A stretch of DNA of 64,000 nucleotides, from positions 1,707,581 through 1,771,580 of the forward strand of contig NZ_CP063169.1 in assembly GCF_014960965.1 (NCBI RefSeq), read 5' to 3'. The DNA comes from Ruania alkalisoli (lineage in GTDB: Bacteria; Actinomycetota; Actinomycetes; Actinomycetales; Beutenbergiaceae). Position numbers and translations under genes: made by a program. Shown piece by piece: positions 17,059 through 27,136 of this stretch. Position 1 is the stretch's first letter; each line of letters starts with the position of its first letter. The notes under the pieces are model-generated. The model saw nothing but the letters and a program-made list of their open reading frames with translations, was not told the origin of the DNA and ran no database searches.

Positions 17059-18087
17059 ATGGCCGTCGTCACCATGCGCCAGCTCCTCGAGAGCGGCGTC
17101 CACTTCGGGCACCAGACCCGCCGGTGGAACCCCAAGATGAAGCGCTTCATCTTCACTGAGCGCAACGGCATCTACATCATCGACCTGCAGCAGTCATTGC
17201 AGGACATCGACCGGGCGTACGAGTTCGTGAAGGAAACGGTCGCGCACGGCGGCACGATCCTGTTCGTCGGGACGAAGAAGCAGGCCCAAGAGGCGGTTGC
17301 CGAGCAGGCCACCCGCGTGGGAATGCCCTATGTCAACCAGCGTTGGCTGGGCGGCATGCTGACCAACTTCGGAACCGTCAGCAAGCGGCTGTCCCGGCTG
17401 AAGGAGCTGGAGGAGGTCGACTTCGACGATGTCGCCTCGAGCGCCTTCACCAAGAAGGAACTGCTGATGCAGCGCCGCGAGCGTGACAAGCTCGCCCGCA
17501 CCCTCGGTGGTATCCGCGACATGGCCAAGTTGCCCTCTGCCGTGTGGATCGTCGACACCAAGAAGGAGCACCTCGCCGTCGCCGAGGCGCGCAAGCTCAA
17601 CATCCCGATCGTCGCCATCCTGGACACCAACTGTGATCCGGACGAGGTCGACTACCCGATCCCGGGCAACGACGACGCGATCCGCGCGGTCACCTTGCTC
17701 ACCCGGGTGATCGCCGACGGTGCCGCCGAAGGCCTCGTGGCCCGCCATGGTGGGGGCAGTGCGAACGCCCCGGCCGATGCAGAGCCGCTCGCCGAGTGGG
17801 AGCGAGAGCTGCTCGCCGCTGACGAGTCCGCCAGCACCGGTGGTGAGTCAGGGACAGCAACGGCCGATTCCTCGGCTGCTGGCGCGGAAGCGCCGACCAC
17901 CGAGGCACCGACCACCGAGGCCGACGTGGCTGACGCCGAGGCGGCATCCCCCGTAGCCGAGGCTGCTGAGGTTCCGGCTGCTGAGACTGCTGAGGTTCCG
18001 GCTGCTGAGGCCGCTGAGGTTCCCGCCGCCGACACCGCGGACGTGCCTGACACCGACGAGCCTGCCGGCGACAACGCCCAGGCCTGA
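17059..18087 (+). CDS. rpsB: 30S ribosomal protein S2 with repetitive acidic C-terminal extension
   Basis: A 342-residue protein; the S2 family is about 230-260. The core is normal ([46 protein letters not shown]). From about residue 240 there is an Ala/Glu/Thr/Pro-rich tail containing [12 protein letters not shown] and at least three near-copies of AEVPAAE, probably disordered. The ATG at 17059 has a good ribosome-binding site; the frame open to 16801 is leader. It is cotranscribed with tsf 32 bases downstream. Confidence 0.97.
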   Translation: MAVVTMRQLLESGVHFGHQTRRWNPKMKRFIFTERNGIYIIDLQQSLQDIDRAYEFVKETVAHGGTILFVGTKKQAQEAVAEQATRVGMPYVNQRWLGGMLTNFGTVSKRLSRLKELEEVDFDDVASSAFTKKELLMQRRERDKLARTLGGIRDMAKLPSAVWIVDTKKEHLAVAEARKLNIPIVAILDTNCDPDEVDYPIPGNDDAIRAVTLLTRVIADGAAEGLVARHGGGSANAPADAEPLAEWERELLAADESASTGGESGTATADSSAAGAEAPTTEAPTTEADVADAEAASPVAEAAEVPAAETAEVPAAEAAEVPAADTADVPDTDEPAGDNAQA

Positions 18088-18119
18088 GACGACCGAGAAG
18101 ATCTCAGAGAGGATCATTC

Positions 18120-18959
18120 ATGGCGAACTACACCGCCGCTGACATCAAGACCCTCCGTGAGCGCACCGGCGCCGGAATGCTCGACGTCAAGAAGGCCCTG
18201 GACGAGGCGGACGGCGACCTCGACAAGGCGCAGGAGATCATTCGCGTCAAGGGCCTCAAGGGCGTCAGTAAGCGTGAGGGCCGATCGGCCTCGGACGGCC
18301 TCGTCGCCGTCAAGATCGTCGACGACGCCCAGGGACAGGTCGGCGTGCTGGTCGAGGTGAACTCCGAGACCGACTTCGTCGCCAAGAACGACGTCTTCGT
18401 CAACCTCGCCGAGCGAGTGGTCTCCACGGCGCTCGAGTCCGGTGCAACCGACGCCGAGCAGGCGCTCGCCGCCGAGACCGATGGTCGTCCGCTGTCCGCC
18501 GCGGTGGACGACACGGCGGCGACCCTCGGCGAGAAGGTCGTCGTGCGCCGGGTCGCTCGCCTCAGCGGAGCGAAGGTGACCGAGTACCTGCACCGCACCA
18601 ACAAGGACCTTCCCCCGCAGGTCGGTGTGCTGGTCGCCTCTGACGAGGCCGGTGCCGAGGTGGCGCGCGACGTTGCGATGCACATCGCCGCGTTCTCTCC
18701 CACCTTCCTCAGTCGCGACGACGTTCCGGCCGACAAGGTCGCGGACGAGCGGCGCATCGCGGAGGAGACTGCTCGCAACGAAGGTAAGCCGGAGCAGGCG
18801 CTGCCGAAGATCATCGAGGGCCGTCTGAATGGCTTCTTCAAGGAGGTCGCGCTGCTCGACCAGCCGTTTGCGAAGGACCCGAAGAAGACTGTGGGGCAGA
18901 TCGTCTCGGAGGCCGGCGGCACCATCACCGGATTCGCACGCTTCCGCGTCGGTTCCTGA
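18120..18959 (+). CDS. tsf: Elongation factor Ts
   Basis: A 279-residue guanine nucleotide exchange factor for EF-Tu. The N-terminal UBA-like domain (LRERTGAGMLDVKKAL) and the TDFVAKND EF-Tu-contact motif are clear. GAGAGGAT precedes the ATG. It follows rpsB, as in most bacteria, and a stem-loop after its stop closes the rpsB-tsf unit. Confidence 0.98.
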   Translation: MANYTAADIKTLRERTGAGMLDVKKALDEADGDLDKAQEIIRVKGLKGVSKREGRSASDGLVAVKIVDDAQGQVGVLVEVNSETDFVAKNDVFVNLAERVVSTALESGATDAEQALAAETDGRPLSAAVDDTAATLGEKVVVRRVARLSGAKVTEYLHRTNKDLPPQVGVLVASDEAGAEVARDVAMHIAAFSPTFLSRDDVPADKVADERRIAEETARNEGKPEQALPKIIEGRLNGFFKEVALLDQPFAKDPKKTVGQIVSEAGGTITGFARFRVGS

Positions 18960-18978
18960 TCGCAGCCGACCATGAGTT

Positions 18979-19009
18979 GTGGCCCCGCCCCGGCACGGGT
19001 CGGGGCCAC
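18979..19009 (+). terminator. Stem-loop terminator after tsf
   Basis: GTGGCCCCG (18979-18987) pairs with CGGGGCCAC (19001-19009), and after one mismatch CCC (18989-18991) pairs with GGG (18997-18999) around a 5-base loop. There is no T tract. The position between tsf and pyrH fits transcription termination. Confidence 0.55.
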
Positions 19010-19103
19010 ACCCATGTCTGCCCGCGGGCAGGCTCGTCGTACCATCACCCCTGAGGCCGGTCTCACCCGGCTCCCGACCCGGACCTTCGGAGGAGACAAT
19101 TCG

Positions 19104-19874
19104 ATGAGTACCACCAGCCACCCCCGGCGCGTCCTGCTCAAACTCTCCGGCGAGGTATTCGGCGGGGGGTCGGTCGGACTCGACCCAGCGGTCGTGAGTA
19201 CGGTCGCGACTGAGATCGCCGATGCCGCCCGTGCCGGAGTCCAGGTGGCAATCGTGGTAGGCGGAGGCAACTTCTTCCGGGGAGCCGAGCTTTCCCAGAG
19301 TGGCATGGACCGTGCCCGCGCTGACTACATGGGCATGCTCGGGACTGTCATGAACTGCCTCGCCTTGCAGGACTTCCTGGAGAAGGCCGGTGTCACCACC
19401 CGTGTGCAGACCGCGATCACGATGGGTCAGGTTGCTGAGCCCTACATTCCGCTGCGAGCCATCCGGCATCTGGAGAAGGGGCGGGTCGTGATCTTCGGTG
19501 CCGGTGCCGGAATGCCTTACTTCTCCACCGACACTGTCGCGATTCAGCGGGCCCTGGAGACCCACTGCGAGGAGGTCCTCGTCGGCAAGAACGGGGTCGA
19601 CGGGGTCTACACCGCGGATCCGCGGCTCGACTCCGGTGCCGTCCGGATCGAGGAGTTGACATTCGACCAGGCCATCCAGCAGGACCTGCGGGTGGTCGAC
19701 TCCACGGCTCTGGCTCTGTGCCGTGACAACCAGCTCACCATGCGCGTGTTCGGGATGAACGAACCCGGCAACGTCGCAGGCGCGCTCAAGGGTGAGAAGA
19801 TCGGAACGATCGTGACGTCGCACCCGCGGCCCACTGAGCCAGCCCAGTCCCAGCACACCAAGGAGCAAGAGTGA
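19104..19874 (+). CDS. pyrH: UMP kinase
   Basis: A 256-residue amino-acid-kinase-fold enzyme converting UMP to UDP for RNA and sugar-nucleotide synthesis. [21 protein letters not shown], and [13 protein letters not shown] are the expected nucleotide-binding segments. The ATG at 19104 has GGAGGAGA upstream. A short disordered tail after residue 238 extends beyond the usual end. The stop overlaps the frr start (GTGA). Confidence 0.97.
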   Translation: MSTTSHPRRVLLKLSGEVFGGGSVGLDPAVVSTVATEIADAARAGVQVAIVVGGGNFFRGAELSQSGMDRARADYMGMLGTVMNCLALQDFLEKAGVTTRVQTAITMGQVAEPYIPLRAIRHLEKGRVVIFGAGAGMPYFSTDTVAIQRALETHCEEVLVGKNGVDGVYTADPRLDSGAVRIEELTFDQAIQQDLRVVDSTALALCRDNQLTMRVFGMNEPGNVAGALKGEKIGTIVTSHPRPTEPAQSQHTKEQE

Positions 19875-20428
19875 TCGACGAGACCCTCCTCGAGGCCGAG
19901 GAGAAGATGGAGAAGGCCGTGGATGTCGCCCGCGAGGATCTCGCAGGCATCCGCACCGGGCGGGCGAACGCCGGGATGTTCGCCAAGATCGAGGTCGACT
20001 ACTACGGGGCGCCCACGCCGCTGCAGCAGCTCGCCTCCGTCACGATCCCCGAGGCGCGTACCGTTCTGATCGGCCCCTATGACAAGAGCGCGATGAGTGC
20101 TGTCGAGAAGGCACTGCGCGAGTCGGACCTGGGCGTCAACCCCAGCAACGACGGCAACGTCATCCGCGTGGTGCTGCCACAGCTGACCGAGGAGCGACGT
20201 CGCGACTACGTCAAGCTGGCGAAGACGAAGGGGGAGGAGGCGCGCGTCTCGGTGCGCAACATCCGGCGCCGCGCCAAGGAAGAGCTCGACCGCATCGCCA
20301 AGGACGGTGAGGCCGGCGAGGACGAGGTGAACCGTGCTCAGGGTGAACTCGATGCCCTCACGAAGAAGCACACTGAGCTGATCGATTCGCTCCTTGCCGG
20401 CAAGGAGAAGGAACTGCTCGAGGTCTGA
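19871..20428 (+). CDS. frr: Ribosome recycling factor
   Basis: A 185-residue two-domain factor that splits the post-termination ribosome with EF-G. The start region ([21 protein letters not shown]) and the end ([10 protein letters not shown]-like [20 protein letters not shown]) are standard. The GTG start overlaps the pyrH stop, and GGAGCAAGA precedes it. CdsA starts three bases after its stop. Confidence 0.98.
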   Translation: MIDETLLEAEEKMEKAVDVAREDLAGIRTGRANAGMFAKIEVDYYGAPTPLQQLASVTIPEARTVLIGPYDKSAMSAVEKALRESDLGVNPSNDGNVIRVVLPQLTEERRRDYVKLAKTKGEEARVSVRNIRRRAKEELDRIAKDGEAGEDEVNRAQGELDALTKKHTELIDSLLAGKEKELLEV

Positions 20429-20431
20429 CGC

Positions 20432-21493
20432 GTGCCCCACTCTTCCACGCCCCAGGTGCCGGGGGATCACCCGCCGGTGCAGACGCGGCGTGCTGTGCGG
20501 CGTGCCGAACGTGCTGCCCAGCTCGAGGTCGAGCTCGCGGCGGCGACGTCGGTGCGGCGCGCGCGCCGCACGGCGCAGACCGGACAGGTACCGCTGGGCA
20601 CTGTCGAGCTGCCCGCCGAGAGGGCCATTGATCCCGAACCGCGGGTCTTGCTCTCCGAGCCGGAACCGGAGGGCCAGCGGACCTCGCGGGCCGGGCGTAA
20701 CCTGCCTGTCGCGATCGGGGTGGGGATCGGCCTGGGAGCCGTCCTCGTGCTCTCGCTCTTCCTGCGTAAGGAGGTCTTCCTCGGCCTGGCTGTGGTTGCC
20801 TGCGGGATGGCCCTGTGGGAGCTCGACCGGGCGCTGCGGATCCGGGACGTACGGCTGCCACTGCTGCCGTTGTTCGTCGGTACCGTCGGCATGCTCGTCA
20901 CGGCCTATACCGCGGGCATCGAGGCGTTGCTGGTGGCATTCCTACTCACCTCCGGCGGCGTCTTCGTCTGGCGCGTGCTCGACGGTGGCGGAGTGGTGGC
21001 GCTGCGGGAGGCGACCACCGGTATCTTCGCCGCCGCCTATATCCCGTTCCTGGCTGGTTTCCTCACGATCATGCTCTCGGCCGAGGACGGACCGTGGCGG
21101 GTCCTGCTGGTGATCGCTCTGGTCGTGTCCAACGATGTCGGCGGCTACACCGCGGGCGTACTGTTCGGACGCCACCCGATGGCGCCCACGGTGAGCCCGA
21201 AGAAGTCCTGGGAAGGTGCCGCGGGCTCGCTCGTGCTGGCGGTCGCCGTCGGCGTGACGATGAGCGTGCTCGCACTGGATCTTGCCTGGTGGGCCGGAAT
21301 GATCCTCGCGATCGGCGCCGTGGCGGGCGCCACGATGGGTGACCTGGCGGAGTCGCTGCTCAAGCGTGATCTCGGCGTCAAGGACATGGGTACCCTCCTG
21401 CCTGGTCACGGAGGTGTCCTGGATCGGGTGGACTCGATCTTGCTCGCCAGTCCGGTCGTGTTCGCAATCCTGCTCGTGCTCGCGCCCACCTGA
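20432..21493 (+). CDS. cdsA: Phosphatidate cytidylyltransferase
   Basis: A 353-residue membrane enzyme forming CDP-diacylglycerol, the precursor for phosphatidylglycerol and cardiolipin. The first 90 or so residues are a charged, probably disordered cytosolic extension. About seven or eight membrane segments follow. The signature near the C-terminus is complete: SPKKSWEGAAG, then GDLAESLLKRDLGVKDMG and LLPGHGGVLDRVDS. It starts at a GTG three bases after frr. Confidence 0.95.
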   Translation: MPHSSTPQVPGDHPPVQTRRAVRRAERAAQLEVELAAATSVRRARRTAQTGQVPLGTVELPAERAIDPEPRVLLSEPEPEGQRTSRAGRNLPVAIGVGIGLGAVLVLSLFLRKEVFLGLAVVACGMALWELDRALRIRDVRLPLLPLFVGTVGMLVTAYTAGIEALLVAFLLTSGGVFVWRVLDGGGVVALREATTGIFAAAYIPFLAGFLTIMLSAEDGPWRVLLVIALVVSNDVGGYTAGVLFGRHPMAPTVSPKKSWEGAAGSLVLAVAVGVTMSVLALDLAWWAGMILAIGAVAGATMGDLAESLLKRDLGVKDMGTLLPGHGGVLDRVDSILLASPVVFAILLVLAPT

Positions 21494-21541
21494 GCGGCGG
21501 CGTGGCTGCCACCTGTTCGCACTCTGGGAGGATGGAACATC

Positions 21542-22711
21542 ATGACGTCGCAACCCCCGTCTCAGACCCAGGTCCTCCCGCACCACGATCGTGGTGCCGG
21601 TGACCGCCCGCAACTGTCTTTCGCTGTCCCGCGGCGGGGTAAGCCACCCCGTCACCTGGCCGACCTCGGTCTCGCCGAACGCGCCGAGGTCCTGCGTGAA
21701 GCGGGGCAGCCTGCCTACCGCGCCAAGCAGTTGTCCACGCACTACTTCTCCCGCCTCACCCGCGACCCGGAGGCGATGACCGATATCCCCGCCGGCCAGC
21801 GCCATGAGCTGGCCGACCTGCTTCTCCCGGAGCTGCTCACCGAGCACCGCCGGCTGGAGGCTGACGGCGGATCGACCGTGAAGATGCTCTGGAGCCTCTT
21901 CGACGGGGTCAAGGTCGAGTCTGTTCTCATGGGGTACACCGGCCGTGCCCCCCGTGCCACCCTGTGCGTGTCCAGCCAGGCCGGGTGCGGGATGGCCTGC
22001 CCGTTCTGCGCCACCGGGCAGCAGGGCCTGACGCGCAATCTGTCCACTGCCGAGATCATCGAGCAGGTGCGCGCGGCCGCCGTCAGCTGTCGTGACGGCG
22101 AAGTTCCCGGGGTCGAGCGCCTCACCAACGTCGTCTTCATGGGGATGGGGGAGCCGCTGGCCAACTACAAGACGGTGATCGCCGCGGTGCAGCGGATGGT
22201 CGAGCCTGCGCCTGAAGGGATGGGGCTCTCCGCGCGGCACATCACTGTCTCCACGGTCGGTCTGGTCCCGGCGATCCGAAAGCTCACGGACGTCGGCATC
22301 CCGGTCACGCTCGCTCTGTCCCTACACGCACCCGACGACGAGTTGCGCTCCCAGCTCGTCCCGATCAACACTCGCTGGTCCGTCGGTGAAGCACTCGACG
22401 CTGCGAAGGCGTACTTCGACGCCACCGGCCGGCGGGTGAGTATCGAATATGCCCTGATCAAGGACATGAACGACCACGCTTGGCGTGCGGATCTGCTCGC
22501 CACCGAGCTGTTGCGTCGCGGTCGCGGATGGGTGCACGTCAACCCGATCCCGCTCAATCCCACCCCGGGTTCGATCTGGACGGCGAGCGAAAAGCACGTC
22601 GAGGACGAGTTCGTGGCACGCTTGCGCTCGGCGGGGATCCCGACAACTGTTCGGGACACTCGCGGCAGCGACATCGACGGCGCATGCGGTCAGCTCGCCG
22701 CCCAGGACTGA
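21542..22711 (+). CDS. rlmN: Dual-specificity 23S rRNA/tRNA C2-adenosine methyltransferase RlmN
   Basis: A 389-residue radical-SAM enzyme that makes m2A2503 in 23S rRNA and m2A37 in some tRNAs. The [4Fe-4S] motif CGMACPFC has Cys at 149, 153 and 156. The downstream GMGEPLANY segment and a C-terminal Cys in DIDGACGQL, required in the methyl-transfer mechanism, are present. GGGAGGA lies upstream of the ATG. Confidence 0.96.
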   Translation: MTSQPPSQTQVLPHHDRGAGDRPQLSFAVPRRGKPPRHLADLGLAERAEVLREAGQPAYRAKQLSTHYFSRLTRDPEAMTDIPAGQRHELADLLLPELLTEHRRLEADGGSTVKMLWSLFDGVKVESVLMGYTGRAPRATLCVSSQAGCGMACPFCATGQQGLTRNLSTAEIIEQVRAAAVSCRDGEVPGVERLTNVVFMGMGEPLANYKTVIAAVQRMVEPAPEGMGLSARHITVSTVGLVPAIRKLTDVGIPVTLALSLHAPDDELRSQLVPINTRWSVGEALDAAKAYFDATGRRVSIEYALIKDMNDHAWRADLLATELLRRGRGWVHVNPIPLNPTPGSIWTASEKHVEDEFVARLRSAGIPTTVRDTRGSDIDGACGQLAAQD

Positions 22712-22736
22712 CCGCGTTCGGCAGAGAGGACACGCG

Positions 22737-23285
22737 ATGGAGGGGCTGTTCCCGAGCGTCAAGGGGTGGGCCAACGGCTACGACCAGGACGAGGTCGAGG
22801 AGTTCTTCGCCGATGCCCGGGCCGCCTACGAGGGCGCGGAGAGTGCAGCGATGTCGGCCGAGGACGTGCGCCGGGTGGCCTTCGACCTCGTGCGTGGAGG
22901 ATACGAACCAGCCGCAGTCGATGCAGCCCTGGACCGGCTCGAGGGGGCGTTCGTGCAGCGGGCACGCGCCGACTTCATCGCCGTCCACGGTCAGGAAGCC
23001 TGGATGGAACAGGTAGCCGAACGTGCGACGACGCTCTACCCACGTCTCGTCCGGCCCGCGGGTGAACGATTCGCACCGCCAGAGCGGGGCCGAGGATACG
23101 CAGCGGCCGCTGTGGATGAGTTGATGGACCGGCTCGTCCGGTACTTCGACGCCGAGCACGCGCTCAGCGCGGCCGAGTTGCGTCATGCGAGCTTTCCACG
23201 GGCCGGTCGCTCACGCGCCTATGCCGAAGGCCCGGTGGATGCCTTCCTCGACCGCGCCGTCGACGTCCTCCTGGCTGTCGAATGA
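22737..23285 (+). CDS. Small protein built of DivIVA-like (DivI1A) repeats
   Basis: A 182-residue soluble protein with no membrane segment. Four copies of a DivIVA-N-terminus-like unit are readable: [20 protein letters not shown] (residues about 4-25), [20 protein letters not shown] (about 45-65), [19 protein letters not shown] (about 113-133) and [20 protein letters not shown] (about 152-175). Each has the GY/AY..x..VDxxxD/ELxxxx pattern. No long coiled coil, as in true DivIVA/Wag31, follows. The ATG at 22737 has AGAGGA upstream; the frame open to 22485 lies inside rlmN. It overlaps dxr by four bases. The function is unknown; a link to polar growth is inference from the repeat. Confidence 0.82.
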   Translation: MEGLFPSVKGWANGYDQDEVEEFFADARAAYEGAESAAMSAEDVRRVAFDLVRGGYEPAAVDAALDRLEGAFVQRARADFIAVHGQEAWMEQVAERATTLYPRLVRPAGERFAPPERGRGYAAAAVDELMDRLVRYFDAEHALSAAELRHASFPRAGRSRAYAEGPVDAFLDRAVDVLLAVE

Positions 23286-24460
23286 GCATGCGGACCGTCA
23301 CCATCCTCGGCTCGACCGGCTCCATCGGGACCCAGGCCGTCGAGGTGATCCGCGCCCGCCCTGAACTCTTCCGCGTCCGTGGCATCGCGGCCGGCGGTCG
23401 GGATCTGCCGCTGCTCGCACGTCAGGCCGTCGAGCTGGACGTGGAGCACGTCGTCGTCGCCGACGAGAGCCGGTCCAAGGAGCTCCGGGACGAACTCGCA
23501 GCCGCAGCCACCGCGGCAGGACGGACCGGACGTCTCCCGCAGATCGCCGCCGGTGCGCAGGCTGTCACCGAGCTGGCAGGCGTTCGTGTGGATGTCGTGC
23601 TCAACGGGATCACCGGCAGTATCGGCCTGCGCCCCACGCTGGCCGCGCTTCGCGCCGGGTCGACGCTCGCGTTGGCCAACAAAGAGTCGCTGATCGTGGG
23701 CGGACCACTTGTGCAGGCGGAGGCGCGACCTGGCCAGATCGTCCCTGTCGATTCCGAGCACAGCGCCATCGCGCAATGTCTGCGCGGTGGGCGTGCCGCG
23801 GAGGTGCGACGGCTGGTCCTGACCGCCAGCGGCGGACCGTTCCGCGGCCGCAGCCGGTCCGAGTTGGAGCACGTGACGCCGCAGGAGGCACTGCGTCACC
23901 CCAACTTCGCGATGGGGACGGTGATCACCACCAACTCGGCCACGCTCGTGAACAAGGGCCTCGAGGTCATCGAGGCGCACCTGCTGTTCGGGGTGTCCTT
24001 CGATGCGATCGACGTCGTGGTCCACCCCCAGCAGCAGATTCACTCGATGGTCGAGTTCCACGACGGGTCGACCATCGCTCAGCTGGGGCCGCCGCGCATG
24101 CTGGTGCCGATCGCCCTGGGCCTGTCCTGGCCGGATCGACTCGTGGATGTGGACACCCCCTGTGACTGGATGACGGCGAGCACCTGGGAGTTCGGTCCGT
24201 TGGACGAGGAGGCCTTCCCGGCGGTGCGGCTGGCACAGCACGTGGGACGTGCTGGGGGGACGTATCCGGCGGTGTACAACGCGGCGAACGAGGAGGCGGT
24301 CGCCGCCTTCCATGGTGGCGCCCTCAGGTTTACCGGCATCGTCGAGCTGGTGGCGCGAGTCGTGGAGGAGCACCGCGGTGGTCCTGCCCGGCACGTCGAG
24401 GACGTCCTTGCCGCCGATGCTTGGGCGCGTGAGCGGGCACGGGTCGCCCTGAGCGCCTGA
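23282..24460 (+). CDS. dxr: 1-deoxy-D-xylulose-5-phosphate reductoisomerase
   Basis: A 392-residue NADPH-dependent enzyme that makes MEP, the committed step of the non-mevalonate isoprenoid pathway. [12 protein letters not shown] is the nucleotide-binding loop. [19 protein letters not shown] and [10 protein letters not shown] are the active-site segments. The ATG overlaps the stop of the DivIVA-repeat gene. Its partner ispG lies 1.5 kb downstream, with the site-2 protease between them, a typical actinobacterial grouping. Confidence 0.97.
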   Translation: MSMRTVTILGSTGSIGTQAVEVIRARPELFRVRGIAAGGRDLPLLARQAVELDVEHVVVADESRSKELRDELAAAATAAGRTGRLPQIAAGAQAVTELAGVRVDVVLNGITGSIGLRPTLAALRAGSTLALANKESLIVGGPLVQAEARPGQIVPVDSEHSAIAQCLRGGRAAEVRRLVLTASGGPFRGRSRSELEHVTPQEALRHPNFAMGTVITTNSATLVNKGLEVIEAHLLFGVSFDAIDVVVHPQQQIHSMVEFHDGSTIAQLGPPRMLVPIALGLSWPDRLVDVDTPCDWMTASTWEFGPLDEEAFPAVRLAQHVGRAGGTYPAVYNAANEEAVAAFHGGALRFTGIVELVARVVEEHRGGPARHVEDVLAADAWARERARVALSA

Positions 24461-24488
24461 TCCGTGCGGGGACACCAGGTCCGCAACG

Positions 24489-24494
24489 TACCCT
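24489..24494 (+). promoter_or_regulatory. -10 element for leaderless rseP-type transcript
   Basis: TACCCT ends six bases before the ATG at 24501, so transcription would begin at or one base from the start codon. No convincing -35 or ribosome-binding site is seen. Confidence 0.5.
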
Positions 24495-24500
24495 GAGGGC

Positions 24501-25847
24501 ATGGACTTCTGGTGGGGCGTGCTCATCATCGCGGTCGGGTTGATCGTCTCGATCGCCCTGCACGAGATCGGGCACCTGGTGCCGGCGAAGCTGTTCAAGG
24601 TCCGCGTGACCCAGTATTTCGTCGGTTTCGGCCGGACGCTGTGGTCGACCCGTCGCGGCGGAACCGAGTACGGCGTCAAGATGCTCCCGCTCGGCGGCTA
24701 CGTGCGTATGGTGGGGATGTTCGCGCCGGCGCGCGAGCAGATCAGCGAGGACGCCCGCTACGAGGCGCGACAGCGCCGGACCGGGCTGCGGGGGGCGATC
24801 ACGGGCATCGTGGAGGAGACTCGGGCCGCGAGCACCGACGAGATCGCCGCGGAGATCCGCCCCGGAGACGGCCGGCTCGCGTTCTACCAGCTCACGATGC
24901 CGCGCAAGCTTGTCGTCATGGCTGGCGGACCGCTGATGAACCTGCTCATCGCCGTGGTGCTCTTCGCCGTGGTCCTCAGTGGTTTCGGCGTCCCGACTGC
25001 GAGCAACCAGCTTGCCTCGGTCTCCTCATGCGTGCTGCCCGCAGGCGAGAATCGCGAGTGCACTGACGCCGACCCGGTGGCGCCCGCCGCGCAGGCAGGC
25101 CTTCGCCCGGGGGACCGGGTGATCTCCTGGGCAGGCACGCCGATCGCCGATTGGGAGGACCTGACGGCCGCGATCGACGCCACGGGTACCCGCACGGTCG
25201 AGGTCGTGATCGAACGCGAGGGGACACAGGTGCCGCTCACGCTGACGCCCACCCTGGCCGAACGCCCGGTGATCGAGGACGGGGCGTATGTCACCGATGC
25301 CGATGGTGAGCAGCTGTTCACCGAGCAGCCGTTCGTCGGCGTCGGAGCCGGGCGGGAACTGGTGCCGCAGCCGGTCACGGCCGTGCCTGGGCACGTGTGG
25401 CAGGTCTTCACCGGCACCGTGGAGATTGTTCTCACGTTGCCTCAGCGACTCGTCTCCATCGCCCAGTCCACGCTCGGTGGGGCCGAGCGTGACCCCGGTG
25501 TGGTCGGCATCGTCGGAGTGGGGCGTCTCGGCGGCGAGGTCACCTCCACCGACCTCCTGACGACGGCGGAACGCGGTGCCGTGCTGCTGGAGATCCTCGC
25601 CTCACTCAATATGGCGCTGTTCGTGTTCAACCTCGTGCCGCTGCTCCCGCTCGACGGCGGGCACATCGCGGGGGCGCTGTTCGAGTCGGCGCGGCGCCGT
25701 CTCGCCCAGCTCACCGGCCGAGCCGACCCTGGCCCGGCGGATACAGCGAAACTCATGCCGCTCACCTACGTCGTCGTGGTTCTCCTGGCGGGTATGAGCG
25801 TCATGCTGGCGATCGCCGACATCGTGAACCCCATCCAGTTCTTCTGA
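24501..25847 (+). CDS. rseP: M50 site-2 zinc metalloprotease (RseP/Rip1 type)
   Basis: A 448-residue intramembrane protease that cuts anti-sigma factors or other membrane substrates. The Zn-binding HEIGH (His21, Glu22, His25) lies in the first membrane segment, a PDZ domain is around residues 190-260, and the second metal-ligand region FNLVPLLPLDGGH is in the penultimate one. About four membrane segments are present. The first residues MDFWWGVLII fit a family start, and the upstream -10 implies a leaderless mRNA. Confidence 0.93.
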   Translation: MDFWWGVLIIAVGLIVSIALHEIGHLVPAKLFKVRVTQYFVGFGRTLWSTRRGGTEYGVKMLPLGGYVRMVGMFAPAREQISEDARYEARQRRTGLRGAITGIVEETRAASTDEIAAEIRPGDGRLAFYQLTMPRKLVVMAGGPLMNLLIAVVLFAVVLSGFGVPTASNQLASVSSCVLPAGENRECTDADPVAPAAQAGLRPGDRVISWAGTPIADWEDLTAAIDATGTRTVEVVIEREGTQVPLTLTPTLAERPVIEDGAYVTDADGEQLFTEQPFVGVGAGRELVPQPVTAVPGHVWQVFTGTVEIVLTLPQRLVSIAQSTLGGAERDPGVVGIVGVGRLGGEVTSTDLLTTAERGAVLLEILASLNMALFVFNLVPLLPLDGGHIAGALFESARRRLAQLTGRADPGPADTAKLMPLTYVVVVLLAGMSVMLAIADIVNPIQFF

Positions 25848-25952
25848 GTTCACCCACCGGCACAGAGTTCTGCACGAGCTCGACAGACCGCGTGTCGTAC
25901 GCCCTGTCGTCCTCGCCTGGCAGCTCCGGGGGAGCGAACCACAGTCCGTCAG

Positions 25953-25961
25953 TGTGATACT
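25953..25961 (+). promoter_or_regulatory. Extended -10 promoter of ispG (leaderless)
   Basis: TGTGATACT places an extended TGN directly before GATACT (25956-25961), which ends six bases before the GTG at 25968. No ribosome-binding site lies between, so a leaderless mRNA is likely. Confidence 0.5.
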
Positions 25962-25967
25962 GGGGGA

Positions 25968-27131
25968 GTGAGTGTTCCGATCAGCCTGGGCATGCCCGCC
26001 GTCAAGGAAACCCCTCCGGTGCTGGCACCGCGACGCAAGACCCGCAAGATCAATGTCGGCGCGGTGGAGGTCGGCGGTGACGCACCGATCTCGGTGCAGT
26101 CGATGACCACCACCCCGACCACCGACATCAATGCCACCCTGCAGCAGATCGCAGAGCTGACGGCCTCTGGATGCGACATCGTCCGGGTCGCCGTGCCCAC
26201 CGCCGACGACGCTGCGGCATTGCCGATCATCGCCAAGAAGTCGCAGATCCCGGTGATCGCCGATATCCACTTCCAGCCGAAGTACGTCTTCGCCGCGATC
26301 GACGCCGGCTGCGCCGCGGTCCGGGTCAACCCGGGCAACATCCGCAAGTTCGATGACCAGGTCGCGGAGATCGCGAAGGCCGCCTCGGATGCGGGAGTCT
26401 CGTTGCGAATTGGCGTCAACGCCGGCTCGCTCGACAAGCGCCTACTCGCCAAGTACGGCAAGCCGACGCCCGAGGCGCTGGTCGAGTCCGCTGTCTGGGA
26501 AGCGTCGCTGTTTGAGGAGCACGACTTCCACGACTTCAAGATCTCCGTCAAGCACAACGATCCCGTCGTGATGGTGCGTGCGTACGAGCTGCTCGCCGAG
26601 CGTGGCGACTGGCCCCTGCACCTCGGGGTCACCGAGGCGGGTCCAGCGTTCCAGGGCACGATCAAGTCGGCGACTGCCTTCGGCGCGCTGCTCAGCCAGG
26701 GCATCGGGGACACGATCCGGGTCTCCCTGTCCGCCCCGCCCGTCGAGGAGGTCAAGGTCGGCCTGCAGATCTTGCAGTCGCTCAACCTGCGCGAGCGCAA
26801 GCTCGAGATCGTCTCCTGCCCCTCCTGCGGGCGGGCACAGGTAGACGTGTACACCCTCGCAGACGAGGTGACCGCAGGCCTGGAGGGTATGACGGTCCCG
26901 CTCCGCGTCGCCGTCATGGGTTGCGTGGTGAACGGGCCTGGAGAGGCACGCGAAGCCGACCTCGGCGTGGCCTCCGGAAACGGTAAGGGCCAGATCTTCG
27001 TCAAGGGTGAGGTCATCAAGACCGTGCCCGAGGACCAGATCGTGGAGACCCTCATCGCCGAGGCCACCCGGATTGCCGAGTCGATGGACAGTGCCGACTC
27101 AGACGGTAGCCCGGTCGTCACCGTCTCCTGA
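25968..27131 (+). CDS. ispG: 4-hydroxy-3-methylbut-2-en-1-yl diphosphate synthase
   Basis: A 387-residue [4Fe-4S] enzyme that converts MEcPP to HMBPP in the MEP pathway. The cluster cysteines are in ISCPSCGR-like [10 protein letters not shown] and [11 protein letters not shown], which also supplies a Glu. The N-terminal TIM barrel begins at VQSMTTTPT. The GTG start is preceded at exactly six bases by a -10 element rather than by a ribosome-binding site. The next gene begins five bases after its stop. Confidence 0.97.
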   Translation: MSVPISLGMPAVKETPPVLAPRRKTRKINVGAVEVGGDAPISVQSMTTTPTTDINATLQQIAELTASGCDIVRVAVPTADDAAALPIIAKKSQIPVIADIHFQPKYVFAAIDAGCAAVRVNPGNIRKFDDQVAEIAKAASDAGVSLRIGVNAGSLDKRLLAKYGKPTPEALVESAVWEASLFEEHDFHDFKISVKHNDPVVMVRAYELLAERGDWPLHLGVTEAGPAFQGTIKSATAFGALLSQGIGDTIRVSLSAPPVEEVKVGLQILQSLNLRERKLEIVSCPSCGRAQVDVYTLADEVTAGLEGMTVPLRVAVMGCVVNGPGEAREADLGVASGNGKGQIFVKGEVIKTVPEDQIVETLIAEATRIAESMDSADSDGSPVVTVS

Positions 27132-27136
27132 TCGTC

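Noticed and set aside
18114-19868. 584-residue minus-strand open frame opposite tsf and pyrH
   Set aside because: Both plus-strand genes are unmistakable; the reverse frame is a composition artefact.
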